A stretch of 64,000 nt of DNA from Selaginella tamariscina (Eukaryota; Streptophyta; Lycopodiopsida; Selaginellales; Selaginellaceae): positions 520,699 to 584,698 of the forward strand of contig PUQB01000273.1 of assembly GCA_003024785.1 (NCBI GenBank), written 5' to 3'. The position numbers were made by a program, and so were the translations under genes. Shown in pieces: positions 34,142 to 47,456 of the stretch. The notes beneath the pieces were generated by a model. That model made no database searches, had not been told where the DNA came from, and was given only the letters and a program-made list of their open reading frames with translations. The first letter of the stretch is position 1; each line of letters opens with the position of its first letter.

Positions 34142-35689
34142 ATGGCGAGGTACTATGGGAAGATGAGATCGTCATTTGACTCGGAGGGTGCAAGTTCCGG
34201 TCTGTCCCCTCCACAGTCCCCGCCGAGGCATCCAGTTTACTTTGTGCAGAGTCCTTCTCGTGATTCCCATGACGAGAAGCCTTCGTTCCACTCGACGCCC
34301 GTGATGAGCCCCATGGCGTCCCCTCTGCACCACCAGTCGTTCATAAAACACTCAGGGAGCCTACAGAGCGAGGCGAGCTCCGTGCCGCCTGCACCAAAGC
34401 CGGGTTCGCGCAGGGTTCTCCCCCATGTTCCGACCCACCACGGACGGCCTCACAAGAAGGGATACAAGCAATGGGTTCCTGGAACGATCATGGAGGAGGA
34501 AGAGGGCCAAGCACAAGGGGAATCCGGCAAGAGGAAGCAGCTCTCCAGATGCTGTATGTTCTGGCTCAGTGTTCTCTCCTGCATTCTCCTTCTCTGCTTT
34601 GGTGGATTGATCTTCTGGCTTGTTTGCCAACCACATGCCCCGAAGCTCTCAGTCAAGGTGTGTGTATATGTGTGTGCGTGTGTGTGTTAGACATGTGGTA
34701 TGTGTGTTATACCAAGTATATATATGGATTTTGTTATAGAAACATTTTGTACGTGAATGCTTCTGTAGATATTAGTACAGGATATTGAATGAGAAATATT
34801 TCTAATACTCCATCGTGGTCTATGTGGACTTTGTCTCTCCAATGGTGTGTCACTTAGTTTGACAAACTGCATATAGCCATTCATGCGTCTTTTGTTGTTT
34901 TCGTAAACTTATATACAGCTCATGCAACCTTGGATCTCTCTCTCTCTCACACACACGCACGCACGCGCACACAGGCGTTACTAACGTAAGAAGTTGTGTA
35001 TGGGCTGCAGAAAATAATGTTCCAGGAGTTCACTGTGGTAGCAGGGAGTAACGCTGGTGTACCAACGCGGGTACTCACTTCCAATTGCACGGTGATGCTA
35101 CACTTCAAGAATCCATCCCAGTACTTCGGACTTCATGTGCATGTGCAGACATCAACCTTTGCTTTCAATGGATTGCCAATTGCTAGTGGCCAGGTATCTA
35201 ACTGAACACGTCAGACTCTGTTGTGTGGCGTTTTCTCCTCATTACACCGTCCTTTGCACTTAAAAAAACTGTCTCGCTCTACACATACACGCACACGCAG
35301 CAGCGGAATACTTACTAACTCCTCTTTAGTTCTGTGGCGTTTTCTCTTCATTACTCCGGCCTTGTTAGTTAAGAGCTGTCGTTTTGTGCATATACATACA
35401 TATTACTACACTTGTACACACGCGTCTTTACGCTGTCGTTTTGTGCATACATACATATTACTACACCCACGCACACTTGTACACACGCGTCTTTACCTTG
35501 AATTAGTTTTACATATATAAATAATTATTTGCATCAACCAAAGCAAGTCTGCTAGTAAGCCAGCACTGTATTGGGATTGCTACCATTACATTCTCTAATC
35601 ATAGCAGCTTTCTGTATATTATATGTTTGTCTGAGTAAGAAATGACTGAATATTATAAGGCATGATTAATGACAGAATGCATATGCAGA

Positions 35690-35720
<31 letters not shown>

Positions 35721-36228
35721 AGAGAGAAGAGATGACATTAGGATATTATATACACATAGACTACTGTAGATAGATATACTGCAGATATGATTTGTTTATG
35801 AACACACATGATAATTATAATGCTCCTCTCTCGCTATCACGCACGCACACACACACACACACACACGCGTTCTGAAACTTAATATGTTACAGGTTGCAAA
35901 GTTCTATCAACGTAAGAGCAGTTCAAAGACATTCCCAGTGAACGTGGAGGCGATTAAGGAGCCATTATATGGAGCTGGACCTGACCTGCAACAATACACA
36001 GATGCGGGTGGAGACGTGCCTTTGCAAGTGGGAGGAACAATTCAGTCGAGAGCATACGTATTCCCATTGGTCAAGCCCAAGTACAGAACTTCATTTCTAT
36101 GTGACTTCAAAGTTCATTTGAGCCAGCTTAAGTTCCTTACTGTGCTGGGAAAAAGTGTGTTTATGTACCTCCCAAGTGAGGTTTTTTCTTTTTCTTTTCG
36201 TTTTAATTATTATTATTGTATCCTATGA
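34142..36228 (+). CDS. LEA_2-type hydroxyproline-rich glycoprotein, membrane-anchored
   Basis: Exons 34142-34657, 35011-35193 and 35893-36228 join in phase. The start MARYYGKMRSSF is preferred over the upstream TTG frame. Residues 1-70 are Ser/Pro-rich with PVYFVQSPSRDSHDEKPSFHSTP, the hallmark of the plant At1g45688/At5g42860 group. A single membrane helix follows (MFWLSVLSCILLLCFGGLIF, about residues 142-161). The outer part has LEA_2 features: LHFKNPSQYFGLHV and VAKFYQRKSS...PLYGAG. This group is thought to sit at the cell surface; its function is unclear. Near the end the expected basic-Cys finish (GKKCVYVPPK, stop at 36177-36179) lies in another frame, one base away in an A-run, so the 36228 stop is probably an artefact or mutation. 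Confidence 0.8.
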
Positions 36229-36709
36229 AGAAGAAAAACTCAATAAATTAGAATTTGTTAATTCATTTTGTTATACGTAATTCTAATGTAAGATGAGCAG
36301 GTTTATGCAGAAATTAAATATTTACTACTAGCACATGGGTTATCTATCAAACGTATACAACCTATAATACCATTCAAGTCAAGTACTTGCGTTTTTGTCA
36401 TAATATCTTTATAAGTTATATTTACATTTAACATTTATATAAATTTATATTTTACATTCTAGATAACAATTGTTTACCTCATATACATGCAATAAATCAA
36501 TAACACATACATACCTACATAAGTAATGGGAATGTGTATATCAAAATTCACTACTAAATCTTTTATTATTTAATCTTAATCTCTCGGTCAATATCCTGAA
36601 CATGTGTAAATTAACATCCAAATTAAAGCGAGACAATGAATCCTGATACTTAAGAATGTCTTTCCCATTAACACTGTCCTATATACTACTTAAGAATGTC
36701 TTTTACACT
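36229..36709. other. AT-rich spacer, no gene seen
   Basis: The stretch contains a short duplication, AAGAATGTCTT...ACTGTCCTATATACT, whose second copy is split by the TIR element that follows. Confidence 0.5.
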
Positions 36710-37165
36710 GGGCTGGGTTCGCACTGACCCTTAAAACCCTTAACTTATGTATTTTAAAGGGTTCTGCGGGTCGCACTGACCCTTAAAACCCTTAGTGCAC
36801 CCTTAAGAATACTTAAGAATACATAAAATTAAGGGTACTTCAAGGGTTTTTGTGTCGCACTTACCACTAAAAAAATTCTAAACTTGTGACATCACTACAT
36901 AAAATGCACTTTTTCCACATAACTTAAGTAAGAAATAGGTCCTTTAAGCACCCTTAAGGAAAAAACATCATTTATTGCTTGTGGGACAGTGTCACCCTTA
37001 ATATGAATATTTTATATGTTTTAAGTGTTTTAATGCGACACTAAAACCCTTAAAAATTTAATTATCATTGCATTTTAAGGGTGAATATGATAGTAATACT
37101 ACATAAAAATTTAATGTAGTAACCCTTAATGCTTAAGGGTTTTAAGGGTCAGTGCGACCCAGCCC
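36710..37165. mobile_element. 456-bp non-autonomous TIR element (MITE)
   Basis: The left end GGGCTGGGTTCGCACTGACC and the right end, reversed GGGCTGGGTCGCACTGACC, form an inverted repeat of about 33 bp continuing into CCTTAAAACCCTTAA. The direct flanks are ACT at 36707-36709 and 37166-37168. The interior repeats CCCTTAA-type motifs near both ends and has no coding capacity. A nearby unsplit duplicate of the target (ACACTGTCCTATATACT, 36671-36687) confirms the pre-insertion sequence. The 3-bp duplication fits PIF/Harbinger or CACTA; ACT is not the usual TWA of Harbinger, so the superfamily is open. Confidence 0.85.
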
Positions 37166-37168
37166 ACT

Positions 37169-37714
37169 GTCCTATATACTTTCATAGGGATATTTAACGC
37201 ATAACATTAATAATATAGCATACATAAATATACTGAATTCTTGGTTTTGTAACCTGTTGTTTTAAAGTAAAAACAAGAGAATTTAATATATCATATGTAG
37301 AACTTGAGTATTTAATAAATAATTACATTTTTATATTCATAAATTTATATAAATTATTTTTTTCAGCGCCTACAGTATCTGAATTTTATAAAGAAAAATA
37401 TATAAAAAAATGATAATCATCATGTAAATGGTTATTTTAAATTTTAAATTCATAGCTCAATTCAATAACCATCCTAAATTTCAAATTTACATTTTTGTCT
37501 ATTTCTTATTTGTCATAAATGCTCAATCAACAGCCATTACTAGATCAACATGGATTATTCATCACCATGTATAACATTTATTTAATGAGTGATTAAATTG
37601 ATTAAATTAAACATAGTAATTGAGGTTAAAGATTTGGGTAATGAGTTTATAATAAACTCATTATATTGAGGATAATAATAAAAAATATTAAACTAAGTTA
37701 AGGATTATTATGTC
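37169..37714. other. AT-rich spacer, no gene seen
   Basis: Stop-rich AT sequence between the MITE and the next LTR-like repeat. Confidence 0.5.
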
Positions 37715-39365
37715 AGGGTTTAACCCGAAAGGTTAACATGTGGCAACACGTGGCTGTTAAGTGGCCTTTCGACTCAACGTTAAGTCTTACAAACCAACCC
37801 TAAGAGTCTAATTCAAATGCTTAGTTAACAGAAGACTTAGAATTCTACCTTAAGTCCCCTAGAATGACCATCCCCAACCCTAAAAGATATCCTAAGTAAA
37901 CTTTAAGATCCTATCCCAATAGACTTAGACAGGCTCATACTCTAACTTCATAAAGGAAAGTGTCTCACACATGCCCCTGTGATAGAGTTAATCCCCTTGA
38001 GGAATCACTCTCATCCGGGAGTACAACCCCTTTAAGGCAACAAGGGGGTACCCTGAACCAGACTAACCCTAGGGTTTGAGTGGCCAAGTTATATCCTAGA
38101 CCTAGGGCTAATACTTATAAGGACATGAGTGTGTGCTGTAGGTGAACATGAATGTTCTACTAAGCAAACTCCCTAAGGCTAGGTTTGGATAACCCTAAGT
38201 ACATGAACTTGCGAGTGCTTTACGAAAGGGATTTTACTAACAAGCTTAGGTTGTTTAACCTCTGGATTTCAAGGAGAACACTCCTCTAGCCAAGTGTGCC
38301 AAAACACATAGTTACGAGACCTAACCTCTCCTTAAGCAAATGCCCAAGGCTTAGCACCTTAGTGCGAGTATAAGCATGCCTATTTACTAGAGTATCCAAC
38401 CCTTTGGCGACAATCCCACAACACAACCTCAAAGGGCGTGCCTCGAGCGTTGTATCGTATGACGTTTAGCACAGTGTCACAATCTCCATGTGACACTACC
38501 TTCCATGATGTGGGCTATAATGCCATAGCCCTTAGATTCAAGAGTTGCACCAAGTGCCACAAATGTAGCTCTTAAATGCCAACTCTAAAACCCCTTAATT
38601 ATCCCTCAAGACTTGGTAAGGATACCTTGTCAATCAAGAACCCACGACCACAATTGGATAAGGACACGAACGTGCCCTACTTAGTTGTGAGTGTTGCTCT
38701 TAACTTGATGTGGAGGAGGAGGCTGGAGACAAGCCTCAACCTCTGCCTCTTGGAACATGCATTCCCACAAGACCTCTCAGGCATGGATTTGCCAACGTTA
38801 AGGGTAAGCTACCCTAAAGGTGGGACGTACCCCTATCATCTGGAAGTTAAGGTGGCACAACAGAGGGTTATGCCTTAACGACACAAGCTAGAGCTTTCAC
38901 TGGGAGAAGAGTAACGAGTTCAGTCATGAACCCAGGAACCCTCACTCTTACATATTCTACCTTATTTATGTGACAAAGCCCCCTCATGTGTAAGTGGGTT
39001 GGCACGGAATGCCAGCCCCTTAGTTAATGAGATGAGTTGGCACACTAACTAAACCCTACCCAAGGGGGTGGGGGTTTTAGGGCGTGGTTAGGGCAACCCT
39101 AGGGGTGTTCCTAACTTTATTTAATATGCCAAACTCATATTAACTAAGACGTCAAAATCGGGGATGGGTTTTTTAAAAGATAAGTGCTACCTTCACTTAG
39201 AGTTTCTCGCGACATCTAAAGATAGCCGGCCGGACTATTCCTAAACACTTAAGTGCATTAAGTGGGGTTGTTTCTCACTACATCTAGGGTCCGTCAACAT
39301 AATACAATAGGTAACAAAATCGACCTTCAAAGTAAAGGGTCGATTAATAGTAAAAACTATGACAA
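37715..39365 (-). mobile_element. LTR-like repeat, family D copy 2
   Basis: Same orientation and order as 21710-23300: AACACGTGGCTG near the left end, ATGATGTGGGCTATAATGCC near 38508, TGTGACAAAGCC near 38970 and a reversed TAGTAAAAACTATGACA at the right end (about 39348-39364). No adjoining domains. With copy 1 it frames the host-gene island. Confidence 0.65.
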
Positions 39366-41690
39366 TTAAATATGTATGAATTAAATTAAGAGCTTAAGGA
39401 TAAATTCACCATGTTAAAGATTTAATTCAAATAAATAAACTCAATAAGTTAAGATTAGCAATTGGGTTAAGAGTCTAGATTAGGAATAAATTTACTAGAT
39501 TAAAAATAATAATTAAGTTAAAAATCTATTAATTAATAAATTATTTTAAATAATTAAGCCCACTAATGGTGAGCATGTATACTAGTAGTAATATAAAATA
39601 ATAATAATGTTATATTTATCTTATTTTATATTATAAAAATGTATGTTATATTGTTTTGTTATTAAACGAAATAAATGTGAAGGCAACTTACTTGCATTCC
39701 CATGAAAAGCCCTAATGAAATACTATTAATCCCAAAGCCAAATTTATTATGAATATACCTATTGTTAATAACATATTCATGTGTGTGCATGTTATAATAT
39801 GAAGACGGTTTAAGATCTTACTATTAATAAGAATTTCTAATTTATATTATAATAAAATACAAAAATAATATATATATAAGAAAATCCAAAAGTAAGGTTA
39901 AAACTTATTTAATTGAATTCATAGTACGAATCCAAATGAACAAGAATGTTATAAGATTATATTATGGATAAAATCAAAATAATTATTATAATAAAAGATT
40001 AACCATATAAAAAGAATATAGTGATATCGAGAATATTTTAAATTTTGAGTCCTATTTTGTATGTGTCAAAACCAAAATTAAGAACAAAATTTTATTTATG
40101 AATATGAGAGAATGAATAAATAACAAAAGAGATGCCAATTAAATACAAAGTATAAGTTATAACTTATATTAAACCCAAACACTTTTATTAAATTGGAATG
40201 CTTTAATTTTGTTTTAAACATATCAATTATATTATTTTGAAGAGTCTTGCATTTGGATATGGGATAAATGAACTTAAAGATGTATCACACTTTTAAACAT
40301 GTCCTTTTGTTCTTGAATATAATTAATTCTTAATAAGATATTTACTTGAATCTCCTTGTTGAACTAATCAAGGGCCTTTGAACAACTTTGCACATGTGTA
40401 ACATATTTCAATAAGAAGTATTTATTCATTAATGTATATGTGCAAATTTGTTCAATCTTTAAATTGGTATGCAAAGTTGTCATTCATGCTTGCCAAGTCA
40501 CGATATTCGTTCAATGTTAATTGAAAATTCAATAATCTTGGAGATTTATAATTGAGTCCCTTTATAAATTTTGATGCAAATGAGAATTACTCGTACAAAG
40601 GGAAGTTATCGGCAATGCTTATTATTTATTTAGTTATTGTTTCATTATTCGTTTCTAAAGTTAAAAATCGTTCAATAAAAACATCCACATTGTTTATTGT
40701 GGACTTAACCATTCCACTTGGTCAACTGCATGTACTAATTAATGAACATGTGGAGTCATAAACACTATTGAAAGAGCAAATCTAACTTGCACATAATTTT
40801 TACAACCTTCTTTTTCATTAATGAAATTTTAATCATTGGGATTTTCTTTAAAATCAATCATTTGAGCAATTCTTTTAATGCAATTTTACAAATATAATGG
40901 ACTGTACATCTTTGAAAAACTTGTTAATAACAACAATGAGAATTATATCTTATAGTATATGGAATTACAAAATAAAAATATCTTAAAGTAATTATAAGAT
41001 TATTAAGTGAGCATGAGTGAGCCTATCAATGATTATAAATAATTTAATCTATACTATTGAACTTAAACTGAATTTTGAATTTAAGTTATTTATGTTTAAA
41101 TTTTAAAACATTAACTTTCACAAATTGACTGTTGATATATACATAATACTAGTGTGTGTGTGTCTATATATATATATATATATACATATAAGAAAAAATA
41201 TAAAACACACATGAAAATGAGATTATAAAAGGAATGAAATGCACATGGTATATGGGAAGTTTATAAATAAATGAGAACTTACATATGAATAAGAACTTAT
41301 ACATACACACATTATATTATTTATGTGAATCTATGAATTAGAAACATATGTCTATACACATGTACTACATAAACAAACCAAAATTATAAGTATATAGACA
41401 TATTTCCCATGTACTACTATAATAATATACTATTACCATATATGTTATATACACAAATTTTATGCATGTACTATATGCATGCGTATTATATACATACATG
41501 ACTTATCCTGAGGAGGTGTAAATAGGTGGGTAAGGGAGGCTGAAGAAATAATACAAAAGTCCACAATGCTAAAAGGACCCGCCGCCCTATATAACTTTTT
41601 TATAACCAAAACAATTATCTATAAGTGATTTTTATTAGAAAATTTTCTCCAAATCTCAAGAGGAACATAATTAATAAGTATTTTTTTAAT
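39366..41690. other. AT-rich region, no gene seen
   Basis: Very AT-rich with TA microsatellites (for example 41167-41186). I recognise no domains; probably eroded element DNA. Confidence 0.5.
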
Positions 41691-41699
41691 TAACCTTCA

Positions 41700-41900
41700 A
41701 TGAAGTTTGTGGGTTACATGATTTTAATAAAAAATCCAACTAAAGCTTATACAATCTTGGAATGGAATTATCCCACATGTGTTCATAATGAGCAATGTTT
41801 TCTTGAGTTTATCAATTTTTATCATTATTTTAGAAAGGATTCCTTCAAATTTGTTTTGTCATTAATAAAGTTAACAATTAAGGAGACTCTTTTCACTTAA
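41700..41900 (+). mobile_element. Ty3/gypsy reverse-transcriptase relic
   Basis: A short frame with TILEWNYPTCVHNEQCFLEF then INFYHYFRKDS matches the conserved I-L-E-W-P-x-P...V-R-S-F-L-G-L-x-N-Y-Y-R-R-F block between reverse transcriptase and RNase H of gypsy elements. It is isolated and old. Confidence 0.6.
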
Positions 41901-43590
41901 ATTTTTAAAGTTAAGTTTTAAAAAAGACATTCATAAATGCTCTAATTCTTATTCATTATAATACGTCTAAGTTATACATCATTTTTTGTAAACCCTTTTA
42001 GACTTTTACAAGGCTTCATGGATGTGACTCTTGAAAATATATGATTTTTTTACAAGAAAGCCACTTATCAAAATGTGGTTTTTGTTTTAGTTATGGTTAT
42101 TAATGTGGTGATATGGTTTATACGTTGGCAATAACAAAGAAAGTGGTTTATGAGATGGTGTATAAGACAGTCTTTACCTTATATCAATTTATTAGATTAT
42201 TTTGTGATTAAAAATATTGTTAATAAATAAAGTTGTTATTTCTTAAGCCTCATCAATCACTACACTTTGGCCCATGAAGTATGTGGCACAAGAGTCTTCC
42301 AAAAACTGAACTAATATTTAAACATGTATAGGTTTTCACAACTTCACATTCTAGAGAGATGTTATGAAGTTGAAGTCGAGCCAAGGATTTAGATTTGAGA
42401 TATTAAGAAGAAAAGTGAAGCCTGCAACACTACTATAAGGAAAGAAAATCATGTCACCTACTTCAAATAGCTAATAAGCATGAATATTTTTAATTAGATC
42501 AAATCAATTGATAAGCATAATTTGGCGCTTTGAATCCAAAGTAATGACACATGAAGTCTAGAATCTTTAAATATGTCCATTGTATCCCCACTTCTAGCCG
42601 TAAGGGAGTCTCTTGGATTTGTTCTTCGCTTGGAAACTTAAAGCTAACTACCTCTAAAGCTATTTGAAAACCCTTCTTGCCATAATAAATTCATAATGTG
42701 AGAGAATGCATACCTATTGTTTGATAGCATTAACTGGTAAAATGCTACTTAATCAAAATGGTGTTGCCATGGTGCTAATATGTGCATGTCGGTTTGGTTG
42801 TCCAATTCATATTGGCTATTTAAAGAAGTGTAATGGTATTTGCAATCACATACTAATTAAATCTAAGTTTTACATGAATGAATTATCAATTTATAACATG
42901 TACTATTTAGTAACAAAGTAATACGTTGGCCAAGGTCAGTTGAGAAAACTTTGGTGATTTCACCATAATGGTTAAAATAGAATACCCTTGTGACTTGGAT
43001 CATGCACAACAATGTTTGTACCACTTTTGAAGATGCTTGAGTGCAAACAAACCGATCTGTAAGGTGTGATATCATCATCTGCTTCACCAATGACTTGTTT
43101 CTCATAGACACTTGCTTGTTGATTCTTTTATTTTCCAATGAGAATGCCGACCTCTTCCAAATGCTTCTTTCAGCCTAGAGATGAAACATCTTGAAGCTAT
43201 CCACAAATCCTTTGTTATGTCTTTTGAACCAGCAATAAGGATGCCATTGCTTATATAGAAGCTTTAACTTCCTTTGGCTTCACAAAAGCTTCGGTGAGTT
43301 CTCGCTTTAACCTTTCTAGAGGCAATATATTATTGGCATCTTGCAATTAAATCATTTGCAAGATTGATTAAAAAAAAATCTTATGCAAACTAAAAGAGAG
43401 AAATATTTAAAACATACCGTGCCGCTTTGCTTAGATTTATTTCATTTCTTTGTTGTTTCTTGGGATTTGATTTAGAACTTTAAAGTCTGTTTCAAACCCA
43501 TACCACCATGTGTTGGATGCATCTCCAAAGTTGTACATATCCACTACATGGCCTCTTCGAGAGCATGCTTTAAAATGCTCATATGTATGT
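41901..43590. other. No supported gene
   Basis: Short frames at 42706-42921 (+) and 42863-43138 (-) show no recognised motif. The latter lies downstream of the transposase relic on the same strand and might be its worn tail. Confidence 0.35.
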
Positions 43591-43595
43591 TTCTA

Positions 43596-44770
43596 TTATA
43601 TATTGCATAACTCACTTGTTACACAAAGTAGTTCCTTAGTCCATCCATAATACCTTAAAAATTCAAAAAAAAAAAAATGCCCGAATTGAGTTAGCACCTT
43701 TGTAACTTGCATCTTCTCCTCTAAAACCATCCCAACAACTACATATTGAAGATACCACTCGACAAATACTTGGTGTTTTGAAACTTGCCAGTAACCGAAG
43801 CAAGTGGAACTCGAGTAGTCATCATTAGGCATGATCTGTGTTTAACAATGCTTTTAATTCTCTACTCCACTACTTCCTCTCCTAGCTTTGTGATCCTCTG
43901 GAAAATGAGCTTTTGCAAGCATTAAGAAGTAACATGTGCATAATATCAATGATGCACTGATGAATGACACAGAAACTGCAAAACAAAAACGAAATATTAT
44001 AGCAACCACACAAGAGTCTAGCTAGAACATGTTGAACTTACCCATACAAATTTGCCATCTCTACAATCTAGATTTTCCTCCAACACACATGTGTCCCGTT
44101 GAGCTTGTTGCAAAGCTACTACACTTCTTTGTTCTGCTTGTTTGACTTGCTCAATATCTCACTTTAGTGATGCATGAGTTCTTGTTGGAGCTGGTTGCAT
44201 GGAGTTTTCTAAGATGTTTGAGCGTTTCTAGTTGGTGCCAAGCTTTGTCATTGGAGTAAGACACCTGCAACAAGGCATAAGCAAATGATCTTTAATGAAT
44301 TCAACTATTTAAAATATATATATATATATATACTCACCATTTGACATTTTCAATATTTCACATTGGTCACCATAAACAACAAGGCATATGGCATGCATTT
44401 TGAACCTCTTTAACATATGTTCATCATTCTCAATTGTGGTAAACCATACTCCATCTTCAAAAAGCTCTTGCACCTCATCTAGCAACATGTCAAGGAATGG
44501 ATCAAGTGCGTCTTGACCAACCTGCACTTGCTCCATCAAAACATAGGCGCAAGCCATTGTCTCTGTAGTAGCAACAGATCCAAACAATCTGGGTTGAGCA
44601 CTCGAGCATTAAGAGCATCGCTCTTTCATTGCTTGTCCTTGTAGAGTTGAACCCATCCCAATGGATTAGAAGTAGTTGGTTCTTCATATCCCCTGTTAAG
44701 GAGATGATATTTCCCGTGAAGTGAATACCACACTTTGGGCAATTCAGTTCAACCATTGCTGCATCCATAT
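43596..44770 (-). pseudogene. DNA-transposase relic, second tnp2/Transposase_21-like copy
   Basis: Minus-strand pieces in order: MVELNCPKCGIHFTGNIISL (near 44750), LLDEVQELFEDGVWF (near 44470), and EWYLQYVVVGMVL with FLRYYGW (43600-43780). The L-D-E-x-x-x-L-x-x-x-G-V piece matches the corresponding FVNGVLVN part of the 5.5-6.6 kb relic. Frames are broken and no ends were found. The family call rests on motif style. Confidence 0.35.
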
Positions 44771-46380
44771 TAAATTATGCAAATTGCAAGCAAGGGTCCT
44801 CTCGACCTTATAGCCACATGCAAATTCGTTTCTCACATCAAATGCAAACAAGTGGTAGTGGTAAGTATGATTTAGATCCGTATAACCCCATCCCAAACTT
44901 CCCTGATCTCATTGGGTGGATCATAAATTGCTCTGCCTTGCCAATTCTCCCTTGCTCGCCATAGCCTTGAGTCTTCCCAACAAAGCAATTGGACTAAAGC
45001 TCTTGACTTCAACCTATATGTTAATGGGATGTAGCTTAACAAAATAGCATGTTCAATTGAACCCTCTCATGTAAGACATACTTGCATGCATTATTCACAA
45101 CTCCTTTGAACCATGCTACTATTCCTATAAAACACAAGTAATTAAGCACCTCACAAAAAAACCACCTAGAACACTAGTATTTATATTTATATACATATAT
45201 TATTATTATGTGGATATATTAAGTATTAACTATACATTATAATACATATATTTGAATTCATATATATATGTATATATATAAGTTTAATATACTTCATAGA
45301 TACTGAAAGGGATATGCACTTGGTAATGGGAAATAACAATATATAAAATGTTTAGATAAGATTGTAACTTACCTGACACAGAGGCATCTTTCATTGAGAT
45401 TCTTGAAAATATGAACTAACTTAAATTCATGGATGCAAACTCTAGCTTTAAAAAGCATGGGCATTCCAAGCCTCTCAAACATTCAGTGAAGTGCATTGCT
45501 ATTTGTGAGAACCTTGAAAGTTCCAATTTTTCCATCCCAATCTTCATACAAAATTTGATAAAAGAATATTTGAGCTTTTTCAGATGTGTGAGCATGGTCA
45601 AAGATTTTAGCTAGCTTGAAAATGAGCTTGTACATCCTACACTACTTTGTTTGAGTATTGCCCACAACCACTACACTAACAAATTCTCAACACCAATCTT
45701 GGAACTGTCTTATATTACAGCTTCTAGCAACTTATCACCATTGTGAACATTCACTTTAGAATAAAGAAAATTAAGATTTAGAAGATGTTGAATAACAGCA
45801 TCCTCATCAATTTGTCATTGGTGCTAGCTGTTCTTGCCCTTGATGCATTTAAATAGTCTCTAAAACCTCATCTTTAGAGCTAACTATCACACCTGTAGAG
45901 CCATGTGGACCACTTATCCTCCTAATCATCTGCTCTACATGATAATAAAAATCACTTCTCAAGAAATGTCTTCCTAAAGGACCATGTTAAGACACAGTGA
46001 ATGACACACATACTGTGTATTCACAAATAAACTTCTCCCTTTGTGGTGTTTGTTTGAAGTTGATTATGCCATTGATATGTTCCTCGGCTTACTAATGCCC
46101 TTTTGCATCTTGAGCATAAACAATTGTATGGCATGTTGCTACAACTAAAACCCCAACATGAATTCTTTCACTTCCATAGCTGCAAGATGATCCTCCGTGT
46201 AAGAGTGAAAGCCACCACATGTAACAATGAAGTAATCTACGCTTAGATGGAACCATTGAGTTATTGTTCAGGGTCATGGTTTAGGATTTTGCTGCCGCCT
46301 TGCAATCCGTCGTCATTGCCTTACACATTGCAGTCGAATCGAGATAAGTTAGTTTTTCTAAATAGTTGTTGAAATAACTA
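44771..46380. other. No supported gene
   Basis: Short frames on both strands (for example 45416-45614, 46092-46277) show no known motif. It may contain the 5' part of the neighbouring minus-strand transposase relic. Confidence 0.35.
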
Positions 46381-46399
46381 TATCCTTTTTTTTCGTGTT

Positions 46400-46900
46400 T
46401 GAGCTACGGCTGCAGTCTCTCTGGATGAATTCAAAGCCTTCAATGCAAAGGAATTTGCAGCTTACATGAGGAAGCCTATGATAGAAAAGTATGTATGGGG
46501 ATCATTCTCATCATTTCTCATTGCGATTGAAGATGAAAGCATACAGCACTTGATTGTGCAAAACAAGATTGGATTGCTATGGGGTGCAAGCGTGGTGATG
46601 CAAACATGGTTGAGCAATTGGTTGAAATTGTTCAAAGATTTGAAGTGTTAGGAATGGTAGCTCCATCTGCATGAAGTTGAATCACCAGTGAAGCGTTCTC
46701 TATTGACAAGGCATTGACTAAGAAGACTAAGAAGGAGCATGCAAGGGAGTGGTCTATTGCACACCAACTAGATTTTTCTTAAGCGTTGATGATAGAACGA
46801 TTCAAGCAAAGGTAATGAAGAAATTTCCAAACTCTATGGTGACTTGAAACCTAAGAGATTCAGTGTAACTGAGAAAATGATTGTCAGCGGCGTGCGTGCG
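46400..46900 (+). other. Coding-like fragment of unknown family
   Basis: A frame starting AAVSLDEFKAFNAKEFAAYM (from about 46408) continues through KPMIEKYVWGSFSSFLIAIE and WGASVVMQTWLSNWLKLF to 46651, and coding-like sequence seems to continue in other frames to about 46900. I do not recognise the family. The composition (less AT-rich, amphipathic) suggests a decayed gene or element protein. Confidence 0.3.
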
Positions 46901-47190
46901 AATGACGCATACTTGAAAGTGTTAACATGTAGATGTTGATGTATATGTATGCTTGCGCACACACACAAACACACTTAACTAGATCCATATGTAGAGGAAA
47001 ACCAAGCCCGTTGGGCGTTTTACAGGCTTTCAATCTTTTAAAAGAATACCAACACGTTCACAAGGCCGTGCCTAGAGCACTCAATGAAGGTGCACCTTTT
47101 AGCAGCATTGTGATGACAATCGAAGAAACAATAAACTAATATATATGGGTATATCTATGTACGGATATGCATGGCTATGTGCACTCACCA

Positions 47191-47223
<33 letters not shown>

Positions 47224-47456
47224 GACAATCCGTGCTCGACCTTGACCACCGTAGTCAATACGAACAAAAGCAAGACCGTCGCATTGACTAGACTTGTTAA
47301 CGTGTTGAACATTCCACTTCAAATACTTAAATGTAGTTGCATATGGAAAGACAAAGAATGGCCTCGTTACATTTCCTATATTCTTTGTCATATTCATATC
47401 TATGCAATTTTATATGAATATATCAGCTTTTAGTTTCTCGATTTTTCCTCCGTTTA

